Shown here one piece after another: positions 11,369 to 22,499 of a stretch of DNA of 64,000 nt. This DNA comes from Amblyomma americanum (taxonomy: Eukaryota; Arthropoda; Arachnida; Ixodida; Ixodidae). Within the stretch, counting starts at the first letter, position 1. Every line of letters begins with the position of its first letter. The notes under the pieces are model-generated. The model made no database searches. It was not told the DNA's origin and was given only the letters and a program-made list of their open reading frames with translations. The stretch spans positions 143,928,121 to 143,992,120 of the forward strand of contig NC_135504.1 in assembly GCF_052857255.1 (NCBI RefSeq), read 5' to 3'. The position numbers and the translations under genes were made by a program.

Positions 11369-12734
11369 GACTTGTAAAATCGATGCTCGTGAATCTTGCG
11401 AGTTTCGATCTAAAACGATGTATCCTGTTGTTTTGAGCCGGAATACAAGTTTTCGTGCAGTTCTGAGAGAAAAAGTTTACACCTTTCTCTCGTCTACTCG
11501 TCGACGACTTGTAAAATCGATGCTCGTGAATCTTGCTAGTTTCGATCTGAAACGATGTATACCGTTGTTTTGAGCCGGAATACAAGTTTTCGTGCAGTTC
11601 TGAGAGAAAGTGTACACCTTTCTCTCGTCTACTCTTCGAAGACTTGTAAAATAGATGCTCGTGAATCTTGCTAGTTTCGATCTAAAACGATGTATCCCGT
11701 TTTTTTGAGCCGGAATACAAGTTTTCGCGCAGTTGTGAGAGAAAAAGTTTACACTTTTCTCTCTTCTACTCTTCGAGGACTTGTAAAATCGATGCTCGTG
11801 AATCTTGCTAGTTTCGATCTAAAACGATGTATCCCGTTTTTTTGAGCCGGTATACAAGTTCTCGCGCAGTTCTGAGAGAAAAAGTTTACACCTTTCTCTC
11901 GTCTACTCTTCGACGACTTGTAAAATCGATGCTCCTGAATCTTGCTAGTTTCGATCTAAAACGATGTATCCTGTTGTTTTGAGCCGGAATACAAGTTTTC
12001 GTGCAGTTCTGAGAGAAAAAGTTTACACCTTTCTCTCGTCTACTCTTCGACGAGTTGTGAAATCGATGCTCGTGAATCTTGCTAGTTTCGATCTGAAACG
12101 ATGTATACCGTTGTTTTGAGCCGGAATACAAGTTTTCGTGCAGTTCTGAGAGAAAGTGTACACCTTTCTCTCGTCTACTCTTCGAAGACTTGTAAAATAG
12201 ATGCTCGTGAATCTTGCTAGTTTCGATCTAAAACGATGTATCCCGTTTTTTTGAGCCGGAATACAAGTTTTCGCGCAGTTGTGAGAGAAAAAGTTTACAC
12301 TTTTCTCTCTTCTACTCTTCGAGGACTTGTAAAATCGATGCTCGTGAATCTTGCTAGTTTCGATCTAAAACGATGTATCCCGTTTTTTTGAGCCGGTATA
12401 CAAGTTCTCGCGCAGTTCTGAGAGAAAAAGTTTACACCTTTCTCTCGTCTACTCTTCGACGACTTGTAAAATCGATGCTCGTGAATCTTGCTAGTTTCGA
12501 TCTAAAACGATGTATCCTGTTGTTTTGAGCCGGAATACAAGTTTTCGTGCAGTTCTGAGAGAAAAAGTTTACACCTTTCTCTCGTCTACTCTTCGAGGAC
12601 TTGTAAAATCGATGCTCGTGAATCTTGCTATTTTCGATCTAAAACGATGTATCACGGTGTTTTGAGCCGGAATACAAGTTTTCGCGCAGTTCTGAGAGAA
12701 AAAGTTTACACCTTTCTCTCTTCTACACTTCGAG
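11369..12734. repeat. 1366-bp HOR unit, second of tandem pair
   Basis: This is a near-identical copy of the preceding unit. It follows the first without a spacer, as expected from unequal crossing over between misaligned monomers in register. It ends with the same CTTCTACACTTCGAGG segment, after which the array continues with sequence matching 4.8-5.8 kb. Confidence 0.88.
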
Positions 12735-13718
12735 GACTTGTAAAATCGATGCTCGTGAATCTTGCTAGTTTCGATCTAAAACGATGTATCCCGTTGTTTT
12801 GAGCCGGAATACAAGTTTTCGCGCAGTTCTGAGAGAAAAAGTTTACACCTTTCTCTCGTCTACTCTTCGAGGACTTGTAAAATCGATGCTCGTGAATCTT
12901 GCTAGTTTCGATCTAAAACGATGTAACCCGTTGTTCTGAGCCGGAATACAAGTTCTGACGCAGTTCTGAGAGAAAAAGTTTACACCTTTCTCTCGTCTAC
13001 TCTTCGACGACTTGTAAAATCGATGCTCGTGAATCTTGCTAGTTTTGATCTAAAACGATGTATCCTGTTGTTTTGAGCCGGAATACAAGTTTTCGCGCAG
13101 TTCTGAGAAAAAAAGTTTACACCTTTCTCTCTTCTACTCTTCGAGGACTTGTAAAATCGATGCTCGTGAATCTTGCTAGTTTCGATCTAAAACGATGTAT
13201 CCCGTTTTTTTGAGCCGGTATACAAGTTCTCGCGCAGTTCTGAGAGAAAAAGTTTACACCTTTCTCTCGTCTACTCTTCGACGACTTGTAAAATCGATGC
13301 TCGTGAATCTTGCTAGTTTCGATCTAAAACGATGTATCCCGTTTTTTTGAACCGGTATACAAGTTCTCGCGCAGTTCTGAGAAAAAAGTTTACACCTTTC
13401 CCTCGTGTACTCATCGACGACTTGTAAAAGCGATGCTTGTGAATCTTGCTAGTTTCGATCTAAAACGATGTATGCCGTTGTTTTGAGCCGGAATACAAGT
13501 TTTCGTGCAGTTCTGAGAGAAAAAGTTTACACCTTTCTCTCGTCTACTCTTCGAGGACTTGTAAAATCGATGCTCGTGAATCTTGCTAGTTTCGATCTAA
13601 AACGATGAATCCTGTTGTTTTGAGACGGAATACAAGTTTTCGCGCAGTTCTGAGAGAAAAAGTTTACACCTTTCTCTCGTCTACTCTTCGACGACTTGTA
13701 AAATCGATGCTCGTGAAT
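12711..13718. repeat. Module recurring from 4784-5791
   Basis: This stretch has the same order of variants as 4784-5791, at an offset of 7927 bp: TTCTACACTTCG, GTAACCCGTTGTTCTG followed by GAGAGAAAAAG, GTTTTGATC, then a P-type monomer. Differences include GAACCGG near 13351 and TATGCCG near 13472. It ends at the TTGCTCTTTTCG marker, where the match switches to a different source block. Confidence 0.82.
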
Positions 13719-15515
13719 CTTGCTCTTTTCGATCTAAACGATGTATCCCGTTGTTTTGAGCCGGAATACAAGTTTTCGTGCAGTTCTGAGAGAAAAAGTT
13801 TACACCTTTCTCTCGTCTACTCTTCGACGACTTGTAAAATCGATGCTCGTGAATCTTGCTAGTTTCGATCTAAAACGATGCATTCCGTTGTTTTGAGCCG
13901 GAATACAAGTTTTCGTGCAGTTCTGAGAGAAAGTGTACACCTTTCTCTCGTCTACTCTTCGAAGACTTGTAAAATAGATGCTCGTGAATCTTGCTAGTTT
14001 CGATCTAAAACGATGTATCCCGTTTTTTTGAGCCGGAATACAAGTTTTCGCGCAGTTTTGAGAGAAAAAGTTTACACCTTTCTCTCGTCTACTCTTCGAC
14101 GACTTGTAATATCGATGCTCGTGAATCTTGCTAGTTTCGATCTAAAACGATGTATTCCGTTGTTTTGAGCCGGAATACAAGTTTTCGCGCAGTTCTGAGA
14201 GAAAAAGTTTACACCTTTCTCTCGTCTACTCTTCGACGACTTGTAAAATCAATGCTCGTGAATCTTGCTAGTTTCGATCTACAACGATGTATCTCGTTGT
14301 TTTGAGCTGGAATAGAAGTTTTCGCGCAGTTCTGAGAGAAAAAGTTTACACCTTTCTCTCTTCTACTCTTCGAGGACTTGTAAAATCGATGCTCGTGAAT
14401 CTTGCTAGTTTCGATCTAAAACGATGTAACCCGTTGTTCTGAGCCGGAATACAAGTTCTGACGCAGTTCTGAGAGAAAACGTTTACACCTTTCTCTCGTC
14501 TACTCTTCGAGGACTTGTAAAATCGATGCTCGTGAATCTTGCTAGTTTCGATCTAAAACGATGAATCCCGTTGTTTTGAGCCGGAATACAAGTTTTCGCG
14601 CAGTTCTGAGAGAAAAAGTTTACACCTTTCTCTAGTCTACTCTTCGACGACTTGTAAAATCGATGCTCGTGAATCTTGCGAGTTTCGATCTAAAACGATG
14701 TATCCTGTTGTTTTGAGCCGGAATACAAGTTTTCGTGCAGTTCTGAGAGAAAAAGTTTACACCTTTCTCTCGTCTACTCTTCGACGAGTTGTGAAATCGA
14801 TGCTCGTGAATCTTGCTAGTTTCGATCTAAAACGATGTATTCCGTTGTTTTGAGCCGGAATACAAGTTATCGCGCAGTTCTGAGAGAAAAAGTTTACACC
14901 TTTCTCTCGTCTACTCTTCGACGACTTGTAAAATCGATGCTCGTGAATCTTGCTAGTTTCGATCTAAAACGATGTATCCCGTTGTTTTGAGCCGGAATAC
15001 AAGTTTTCGCGCAGTTCTGAGAGAAAAAGTTTACAATTTTCTCTCGTCTACTCGTCGAAGACTTGTAAAATCGATGCTCGTGAATCTTGCTAGTTTCGAT
15101 CTGAAACGATGTATACCGTTGTTTTGAGCCGAAATACAAGTTTTCGTGCAGTTCTGAGAGAAAGTGTACACCTTTCTCTCGTCTACTCTTCGAAGACTTG
15201 TAAAATAGATGCTCGTGAATCTTGCTAGTTTCGATCTAAAACGATGTATCCCGTTTTTTTGAGCCGGAATACAAGTTTTCGCGCAGTTGTGAGAGAAAAA
15301 GTTTACACTTTTCTCTCTTCTACTCTTCGAGGACTTGTAAAATCGATGCTCGTGAATCTTGCTAGTTTCGATCTAAAACGATGTATCCCGTTTTTTTGAG
15401 CCGGTATACAAGTTCTCGCGCAGTTCTGAGAGAAAAAGTTTACACCTTTCTCTCGTCTACTCTTCGACGACTTGTAAAATCGATGCTCGTGAATCTTGCT
15501 AGTTTCGATCTAAAA
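13719..15515. repeat. Module recurring from 7022-8819
   Basis: After the marker at 13718 the sequence follows 7022-8819 with an offset of 6697, then 6696 after a 1-bp deletion (TCTAAACG at 13734). It includes the TTTTGAGAG variant, GCTGGAATAGAAG and GTAATATCG in order. The switch from the 7927-bp offset to the 6696-bp offset marks a recombination joint near 13.7-13.9 kb. Private changes are GTTATCGCG near 14868 and GCCGAAATAC near 15128. Confidence 0.82.
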
Positions 15516-15931
15516 CGATGTAACCCGTCGTTCTGAGCCGGAATACAAGTTCTGACGCAGTTCTGAGAGGAAACGTTTACACCTTTCTCTCGTCTACTCT
15601 TCGAGGACTTGTAAAATCGATGCTCGTGAATCTTGCTAGTTTCGATCTAAAACGATGTATCCCGTTTTTTTGAGCCGGTATACAAGTTCTCGCGCAGTTC
15701 TGAGAGAAAAAGTTTACACCTTTCTCTCGTCTACTCTTCGACGACTTGTAAAATCGATGCTCGTGAATCTTGCTAGTTTCGATCTAAAACGATGTAACCC
15801 GTCGTTCTGAGCCGGAATACAAGTTCTGACGCAGTTCTGAGAGGAAACGTTTACACCTTTCTCTCGTCTACTCTTCGAGGACTTGTAAAATCGATGCTCG
15901 TGAATCTTGCTAGTTTCGATCTAAAACGATG
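15384..15931. repeat. 274-bp tandem dimer duplication
   Basis: Two adjacent copies, 15384-15657 and 15658-15931, each pair a CGTTTTTTTGAGCCGGTATAC monomer with a GTAACCCGTCGTTCTG monomer whose tail reads GAGAGGAAACG. GTAACCCGTCG lies at 15520 and 15794, exactly 274 bp apart. This rare TCG form returns only near 25365. Confidence 0.88.
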
Positions 15932-16072
15932 TATCCCGTTGTTTTGAGCCGGAATACAAGTTTTCGCGCAGTTCTGAGAGAAAAAGGTTACACCTTTCTC
16001 TGGTCTACTCTTCGACGACTTGTAAAATCGATGCTCGTGAATCTTGCGAGTTTCGATCTAAAACGATGTATC
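15932..16072. repeat. Joining monomer with private variants
   Basis: One monomer between the 274-bp dimer and the 17-mer pair. It has AAAAAGGTTACACC and CTCTGGTCTAC, which I saw nowhere else in the window, followed by TTGCGAGTTTCG. The private changes suggest that it has escaped homogenisation. Confidence 0.7.
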
Positions 16073-18396
16073 CTGTTGTTTTGAGCCGGAATACAAGTTT
16101 TCGTGCAGTTCTGAGAGAAAAAGTTTACACCTTTCTCTCGTCTACTCTTCGACGAGTTGTGAAATCGATGCTCGTGAATCTTGCTAGTTTCGATCTAAAA
16201 CGATGTATTCCGTTGTTTTGAGCCGGAATACAAGTTATCGCGCAGTTCTGAGAGAAAAAGTTTACACCTTTCTCTCGTCTACTCTTCGACGACTTGTAAA
16301 ATCGATGCTCGTGAATCTTGCTAGTTTCGATCTAAAACGATGTATCCCGTTGTTTTGAGCCGGAATACAAGTTTTCGCGCAGTTCTGAGAGAAAAAGTTT
16401 ACAATTTTCTCTCGTCTACTCGTCGACGACTTGTAAAATCGATGCTCGTGAATCTTGCTAGTTTCGATCTGAAACGATGTATACCGTTGTTTTGAGCCGA
16501 AATACAAGTTTTCGTGCAGTTCTGAGAGAAAGTGTACACCTTTCTCTCGTCTACTCTTCGAAGACTTGTAAAATAGATGCTCGTGAATCTTGCTAGTTTC
16601 GATCTAAAACGATGTATCCCGTTTTTTTGAGCCGGAATACAAGTTTTCGCGCAGTTGTGAGAGAAAAAGTTTACACTTTTCTCTCTTCTACTCTTCGAGG
16701 ACTTGTAAAATCGATGCTCGTGAATCTTGCTAGTTTCGATCTAAAACGATGTATCCCGTTTTTTTGAGCCGGTATACAAGTTCTCGCGCAGTTCTGAGAG
16801 AAAAAGTTTACACCTTTCTCTCGTCTACTCTTCGACGACTTGTAAAATCGATGCTCGTGAATCTTGCTAGTTTCGATCTAAAACGATGTATCCTGTTGTT
16901 TTGAGCCGGAATACAAGTTTTCGTGCAGTTCTGAGAGAAAAAGTTTACACCTTTCTCTCGTCTACTCTTCGACGAGTTGTGAAATCGATGCTCGTGAATC
17001 TTGCTAGTTTCGATCTAAAACGATGTATTCCGTTGTTTTGAGCCGGAATACAAGTTTTCGCGCAGTACTGAGAAAAAAAGTTTACACCTTTCTCTCGTCT
17101 ACTCTTCGACGACTTGTAAAATCGATGCTCGTGAATCTTGCTAGTTTCGATCTAAAACGATGTATCCCGTTTTTTTGAGCCGGTATACAAGTTCTCGCGC
17201 AGTTCTGAGAAAAAAGTTTACGCCTTTCCCTCGTGTACTCATCGACGACTTGTAAAAGCGATGCTTGTGAATCTTGCTAGTTTCGATCTAAAACGATGTA
17301 TCCCGTTGTTTTGAGCCGGAATACAAGTTTTCGTGCAGTTCTGAGAGAAAAAGTTTACACCTTTCTCTCGTCTACTCTTCGAGGACTTGTAAAATCGATG
17401 CTCGTGAATCTTGCTAGTTTCGATCTAAAACGATGAATCCTGTTGTTTTGAGACGGAATACAAGTTTTCGCGCAGTTCTGAGAGAAAAAGTTTACACCTT
17501 TCTCTCGTCTACTCTTCGACGACTTGTAAAATCGATGCTCGTGAATCTTGCTCTTTTCGATCTAAAACGATGTATCCCGTTGTTTTGAGCCGGAATACAA
17601 GTTTTCGTGCAGTTCTGAGAGAAAAAGTTTACACCTTTCTCTCGTCTACTCTTCGACGACTTGTAAAATCGATGCTCGTGAATCTTGCTAGTTTCGATCT
17701 AAAACGATGCATTCCGTTGTTTTGAGCCGGAATACAAGTTTTCGTGCAGTTCTGAGAGAAAGTGTACACCTTTCTCTCGTCTACTCTTCGAAGACTTGTA
17801 AAATAGATGCTCGTGAATCTTGCTAGTTTCGATCTAAAACGATGTAACCCGTTGTTCTGAGCCGGAATACAAGTTCTGACGCAGTTCTGAGAGAAAACGT
17901 TTACACCTTTCTCTCGTCTACTCTTCGAGGACTTGTAAAATCGATGCTCGTGAATCTTGCTAGTTTCGATCTAAAACGATGAATCCCGTTGTTTTGAGCC
18001 GGAATACAAGTTTTCGCGCAGTTCTGAGAGAAAAAGTTTACACCTTTCTCTAGTCTACTCTTCGACGACTTGTAAAATCGATGCTCGTGAATCTTGCGAG
18101 TTTCGATCTAAAACGATGTATCCTGTTGTTTTGAGCCGGAATACAAGTTTTCGTGCAGTTCTGAGAGAAAAAGTTTACACCTTTCTCTCGTCTACTCTTC
18201 GACGAGTTGTGAAATCGATGCTCGTGAATCTTGCTAGTTTCGATCTAAAACGATGTATTCCGTTGTTTTGAGCCGGAATACAAGTTTTCGCGCAGTTCTG
18301 AGAGAAAAAGTTTACACCTTTCTCTCGTCTACTCTTCGACGACTTGTAAAATCGATGCTCGTGAATCTTGCTAGTTTCGATCTAAAACGATGTATC
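16073..18396. repeat. 2324-bp HOR unit, first of tandem pair (17 monomers)
   Basis: Repeats directly at 18397-20720. Matching landmarks 2324 bp apart include GTTATCGCG, ACAATTTTCTC with ACTCGTCGACG, GCCGAAATAC, the CAGTACTGAG variant, the ACGCC-junction P-type monomer (17223 and 19547), TTGCTCTTTTCG (17546 and 19870) and TTGCGAGTTTCG. Much of this unit also matches 8.2-10.1 kb at an offset of 8064 bp, so it derives from the left duplication. Confidence 0.88.
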
Positions 18397-18453
18397 CCGT
18401 TGTTTTGAGCCGGAATACAAGTTTTCGTGCAGTTCTGAGAGAAAAAGTTTACA
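18317..18453 (+). repeat. Reference (canonical) 137-bp monomer
   Basis: This copy carries the commonest base at nearly every diagnostic site: CTCGTCTACTC near the start, TTCGACGAC, AAAATCGATG, TTGCTAGTTTCG, TATCCCGTTGTTTTG, GCCGGAATACAAG, TTTTCGTGCAG and the full GAGAGAAAAAG tail. It serves as a yardstick for the variants listed elsewhere. It contains ten CpG dinucleotides and one ATCGAT site. The phase starting at CCTTTCTCTC is arbitrary; nothing in the sequence marks a biological start of the monomer. Confidence 0.9.
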
Positions 18454-20720
18454 CCTTTCTCTCGTCTACTCTTCGACGAGTTGTGAAATCGATGCTCGTG
18501 AATCTTGCTAGTTTCGATCTAAAACGATGTATTCCGTTGTTTTGAGCCGGAATACAAGTTATCGCGCAGTTCTGAGAGAAAAAGTTTACACCTTTCTCTC
18601 GTCTACTCTTCGACGACTTGTAAAATCGATGCTCGTGAATCTTGCTAGTTTCGATCTAAAACGATGTATCCCGTTGTTTTGAGCCGGAATACAAGTTTTC
18701 GCGCAGTTCTGAGAGAAAAAGTTTACAATTTTCTCTCGTCTACTCGTCGACGACTTGTAAAATCGATGCTCGTGAATCTTGCTAGTTTCGATCTGAAACG
18801 ATGTATACCGTTGTTTTGAGCCGAAATACAAGTTTTCGTGCAGTTCTGAGAGAAAGTGTACACCTTTCTCTCGTCTACTCTTCGAAGACTTGTAAAATAG
18901 ATGCTCGTGAATCTTGCTAGTTTCGATCTAAAACGATGTATCCCGTTTTTTTGAGCCGGAATACAAGTTTTCGCGCAGTTGTGAGAGAAAAAGTTTACAC
19001 TTTTCTCTCTTCTACTCTTCGAGGACTTGTAAAATCGATGCTCGTGAATCTTGCTAGTTTCGATCTAAAACGATGTATCCCGTTTTTTTGAGCCGGTATA
19101 CAAGTTCTCGCGCAGTTCTGAGAGAAAAAGTTTACACCTTTCTCTCGTCTACTCTTCGACGACTTGTAAAATCGATGCTCGTGAATCTTGCTAGTTTCGA
19201 TCTAAAACGATGTATCCTGTTGTTTTGAGCCGGAATACAAGTTTTCGTGCAGTTCTGAGAGAAAAAGTTTACACCTTTCTCTCGTCTACTCTTCGACGAG
19301 TTGTGAAATCGATGCTCGTGAATCTTGCTAGTTTCGATCTAAAACGATGTATTCCGTTGTTTTGAGCCGGAATACAAGTTTTCGCGCAGTACTGAGAAAA
19401 AAAGTTTACACCTTTCTCTCGTCTACTCTTCGACGACTTGTAAAATCGATGCTCGTGAATCTTGCTAGTTTCGATCTAAAACGATGTATCCCGTTTTTTT
19501 GAGCCGGTATACAAGTTCTCGCGCAGTTCTGAGAAAAAAGTTTACGCCTTTCCCTCGTGTACTCATCGACGACTTGTAAAAGCGATGCTTGTGAATCTTG
19601 CTAGTTTCGATCTAAAACGATGTATCCCGTTGTTTTGAGCCGGAATACAAGTTTTCGTGCAGTTCTGAGAGAAAAAGTTTACACCTTTCTCTCGTCTACT
19701 CTTCGAGGACTTGTAAAATCGATGCTCGTGAATCTTGCTAGTTTCGATCTAAAACGATGAATCCTGTTGTTTTGAGACGGAATACAAGTTTTCGCGCAGT
19801 TCTGAGAGAAAAAGTTTACACCTTTCTCTCGTCTACTCTTCGACGACTTGTAAAATCGATGCTCGTGAATCTTGCTCTTTTCGATCTAAAACGATGTATC
19901 CCGTTGTTTTGAGCCGGAATACAAGTTTTCGTGCAGTTCTGAGAGAAAAAGTTTACACCTTTCTCTCGTCTACTCTTCGACGACTTGTAAAATCGATGCT
20001 CGTGAATCTTGCTAGTTTCGATCTAAAACGATGCATTCCGTTGTTTTGAGCCGGAATACAAGTTTTCGTGCAGTTCTGAGAGAAAGTGTACACCTTTCTC
20101 TCGTCTACTCTTCGAAGACTTGTAAAATAGATGCTCGTGAATCTTGCTAGTTTCGATCTAAAACGATGTAACCCGTTGTTCTGAGCCGGAATACAAGTTC
20201 TGACGCAGTTCTGAGAGAAAACGTTTACACCTTTCTCTCGTCTACTCTTCGAGGACTTGTAAAATCGATGCTCGTGAATCTTGCTAGTTTCGATCTAAAA
20301 CGATGAATCCCGTTGTTTTGAGCCGGAATACAAGTTTTCGCGCAGTTCTGAGAGAAAAAGTTTACACCTTTCTCTAGTCTACTCTTCGACGACTTGTAAA
20401 ATCGATGCTCGTGAATCTTGCGAGTTTCGATTTAAAACGATGTATCCTGTTGTTTTGAGCCGGAATACAAGTTTTCGTGCAGTTCTGAGAGAAAAAGTTT
20501 ACACCTTTCTCTCGTCTACTCTTCGACGAGTTGTGAAATCGATGCTCGTGAATCTTGCTAGTTTCGATCTAAAACGATGTATTCCGTTGTTTTGAGCCGG
20601 AATACAAGTTTTCGCGCAGTTCTGAGAGAAAAAGTTTACACCTTTCTCTCGTCTACTCTTCGACGACTTGTAAAATCGATGCTCGTGAATCTTGCTAGTT
20701 TCGATCTAAAACGATGTATC
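18397..20720. repeat. 2324-bp HOR unit, second of tandem pair
   Basis: This is a near-identical copy of the preceding 17-mer. One difference seen is GATTTAAAACG near 20431. It is the last unit with the TTGCTCTTTTCG marker; farther right the corresponding monomer reads TTGCTCGTTTCG. Confidence 0.88.
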
Positions 20721-22499
20721 CCGTTGTTTTGAGCCGGAATACAAGTTTTCGCGCAGTTCTGAGAGAAAAAGTTTACAATTTTCTCTCGTCTACTCGTCGA
20801 CGACTTGTAAAATCGATGCTCGTGAATCTTGCTAGTTTCGATCTGAAACGATGTATACCGTTGTTTTGAGCCGGAATACAAGTTTTCGTGCAGTTCTGAG
20901 AGAAAGTGTACACCTTTCTCTCGTCTACTCTTCGAAGACTTGTAAAATAGATGCTCGTGAATCTTGCTAGTTTCGATCTAAAACGATGTATCCCGTTTTT
21001 TTGAGCCGGAATACAAGTTTTCGCGCAGTTGTGAGAGAAAAAGTTTACACTTTTCTCTCGTCTACTCTTCGACGACTTGTTATATCGATGCTCGTGAATC
21101 TTGCTAGTTTCGATCTAAAACGTTGTATTCCGTTGTTTTGAGCCGGAATACAAGTTTTCGCGCAGTTCTGAGAGAAAACGTTTACACCTTTCTCTCGTCT
21201 ACTCTTCGACGACTTGTAAAATCAATGCTCGTGAATCTTGCTAGTTTCGATCTACAACGATGTATCTCGTTGTTTTGAGCTGGAATAGAAGTTTTCGCGC
21301 AGTTCTGAGAGAAAAAGTGTACACCTTTCTCTCGTCTACTCTTCGAGGACTTGTAAAATCAATGCTCGTGAATCTTGCTAGTTTCGATCTAAAACGATGT
21401 AACCCGTTGTTCTGAGCCGGAATACAAGTTCTGACGCAGTTCTGAGAGAAAACGTTTACACCTTTCTCTCGTCTACTCTTCGAGGACTTGTAAACTCGAT
21501 GCTCGTGAATCTTGCTAGTTTCGATCTAAAACGATGAATCCCGTTGTTTTGAGCCGGAATACGTTTTCGCGCAGTTCTGAGAGAAAAAGTTTACACCTTT
21601 CTCTCGTCTACTCTTCGACGACTTGTAAAATCGATGCTCGTGAATCTTGCTAGTTTTGATCTAAAACGATGTATCCCGTTGTTTTGAGCCGGAATACAAG
21701 TTTTCGTGCAGTTCTGAGAGAAAAAGTTTACACCTTTCTCTCGTCTACTCTTCGACGAGTTGTAAAATCGATGCTCGTGAATCTTGCTAGTTTCGATCTA
21801 AAACGATGTATTCCGTTGTTTTGAGCCGGAATATAAGTTTTCGCGCAGTTCTGAGAAAAAAAGTTTTCACCTTTCTCTCGTCTACTCTTCGACGACTAGT
21901 AAAATCGATGCTCGTAAATCTTGCTAGTTTCGATCTAAAACGATGTATCCCGTTTTTTTGAGCCGGTATACAAGTTCTCGCGCCGTTCTGAGAAAAAAGT
22001 TTACACCTTTCCCTCGTGTACTCATCGACGACTTGTAAAATCGATGCTTGTGAATCTTGCTAGTTTCGATCTAAAACGATGTATCCCCTTGTTTTGAGCC
22101 GGAATACAAGTTTTCGTGCAGTTCTGAGAGAAAAAGTTTACAATTTTCTCTCGTCTACTCGTCGACGACTTGTAAAGTCGATGCTCGTGAATCTTGCTAG
22201 TTTCGATCTAAAACGATGTATTCCGTTATTTTGAGCCCGAATACAAGTTTTCGCGCAGTTCTGAGAGAAAAAGTTTACACCTTTCTCTCGTCTACTCTTC
22301 GACGACTTGTAAAATCAATTCTCGTGAATCTTGCTAGTTTCGATCTACAACGATGTATCTCGTTGGTTTGAGCTGGAATACAAGTTTTCGCGCAGTTCTG
22401 AGAGAAAACGTTTACACCTTTCTCTCGTCTACTCTTCGACGACTTGTAAAATCGATGCTCGTGAATCTTGCTAGTTTCGATCTAAAACGATGTATCCCG
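20041..22499. repeat. 2459-bp HOR unit, first of tandem pair (18 monomers)
   Basis: Overlaps the end of the preceding pair and repeats at about 22500-24960. Shared variants are GTTATATCG with AAAACGTTG, AAAAAGTGTACACC, CTTGTAAACTCG, GACTAGTAAAATCG with GCTCGTAAATC, GCGCCGTTCTG, CCCCTTGTTTTG and CTCGTTGGTTTG. This copy has a 2-bp deletion at GGAATACGTTTTCG (21558), which explains why the P-type markers are 2461 bp apart while other landmarks are 2459 bp apart. Confidence 0.87.
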
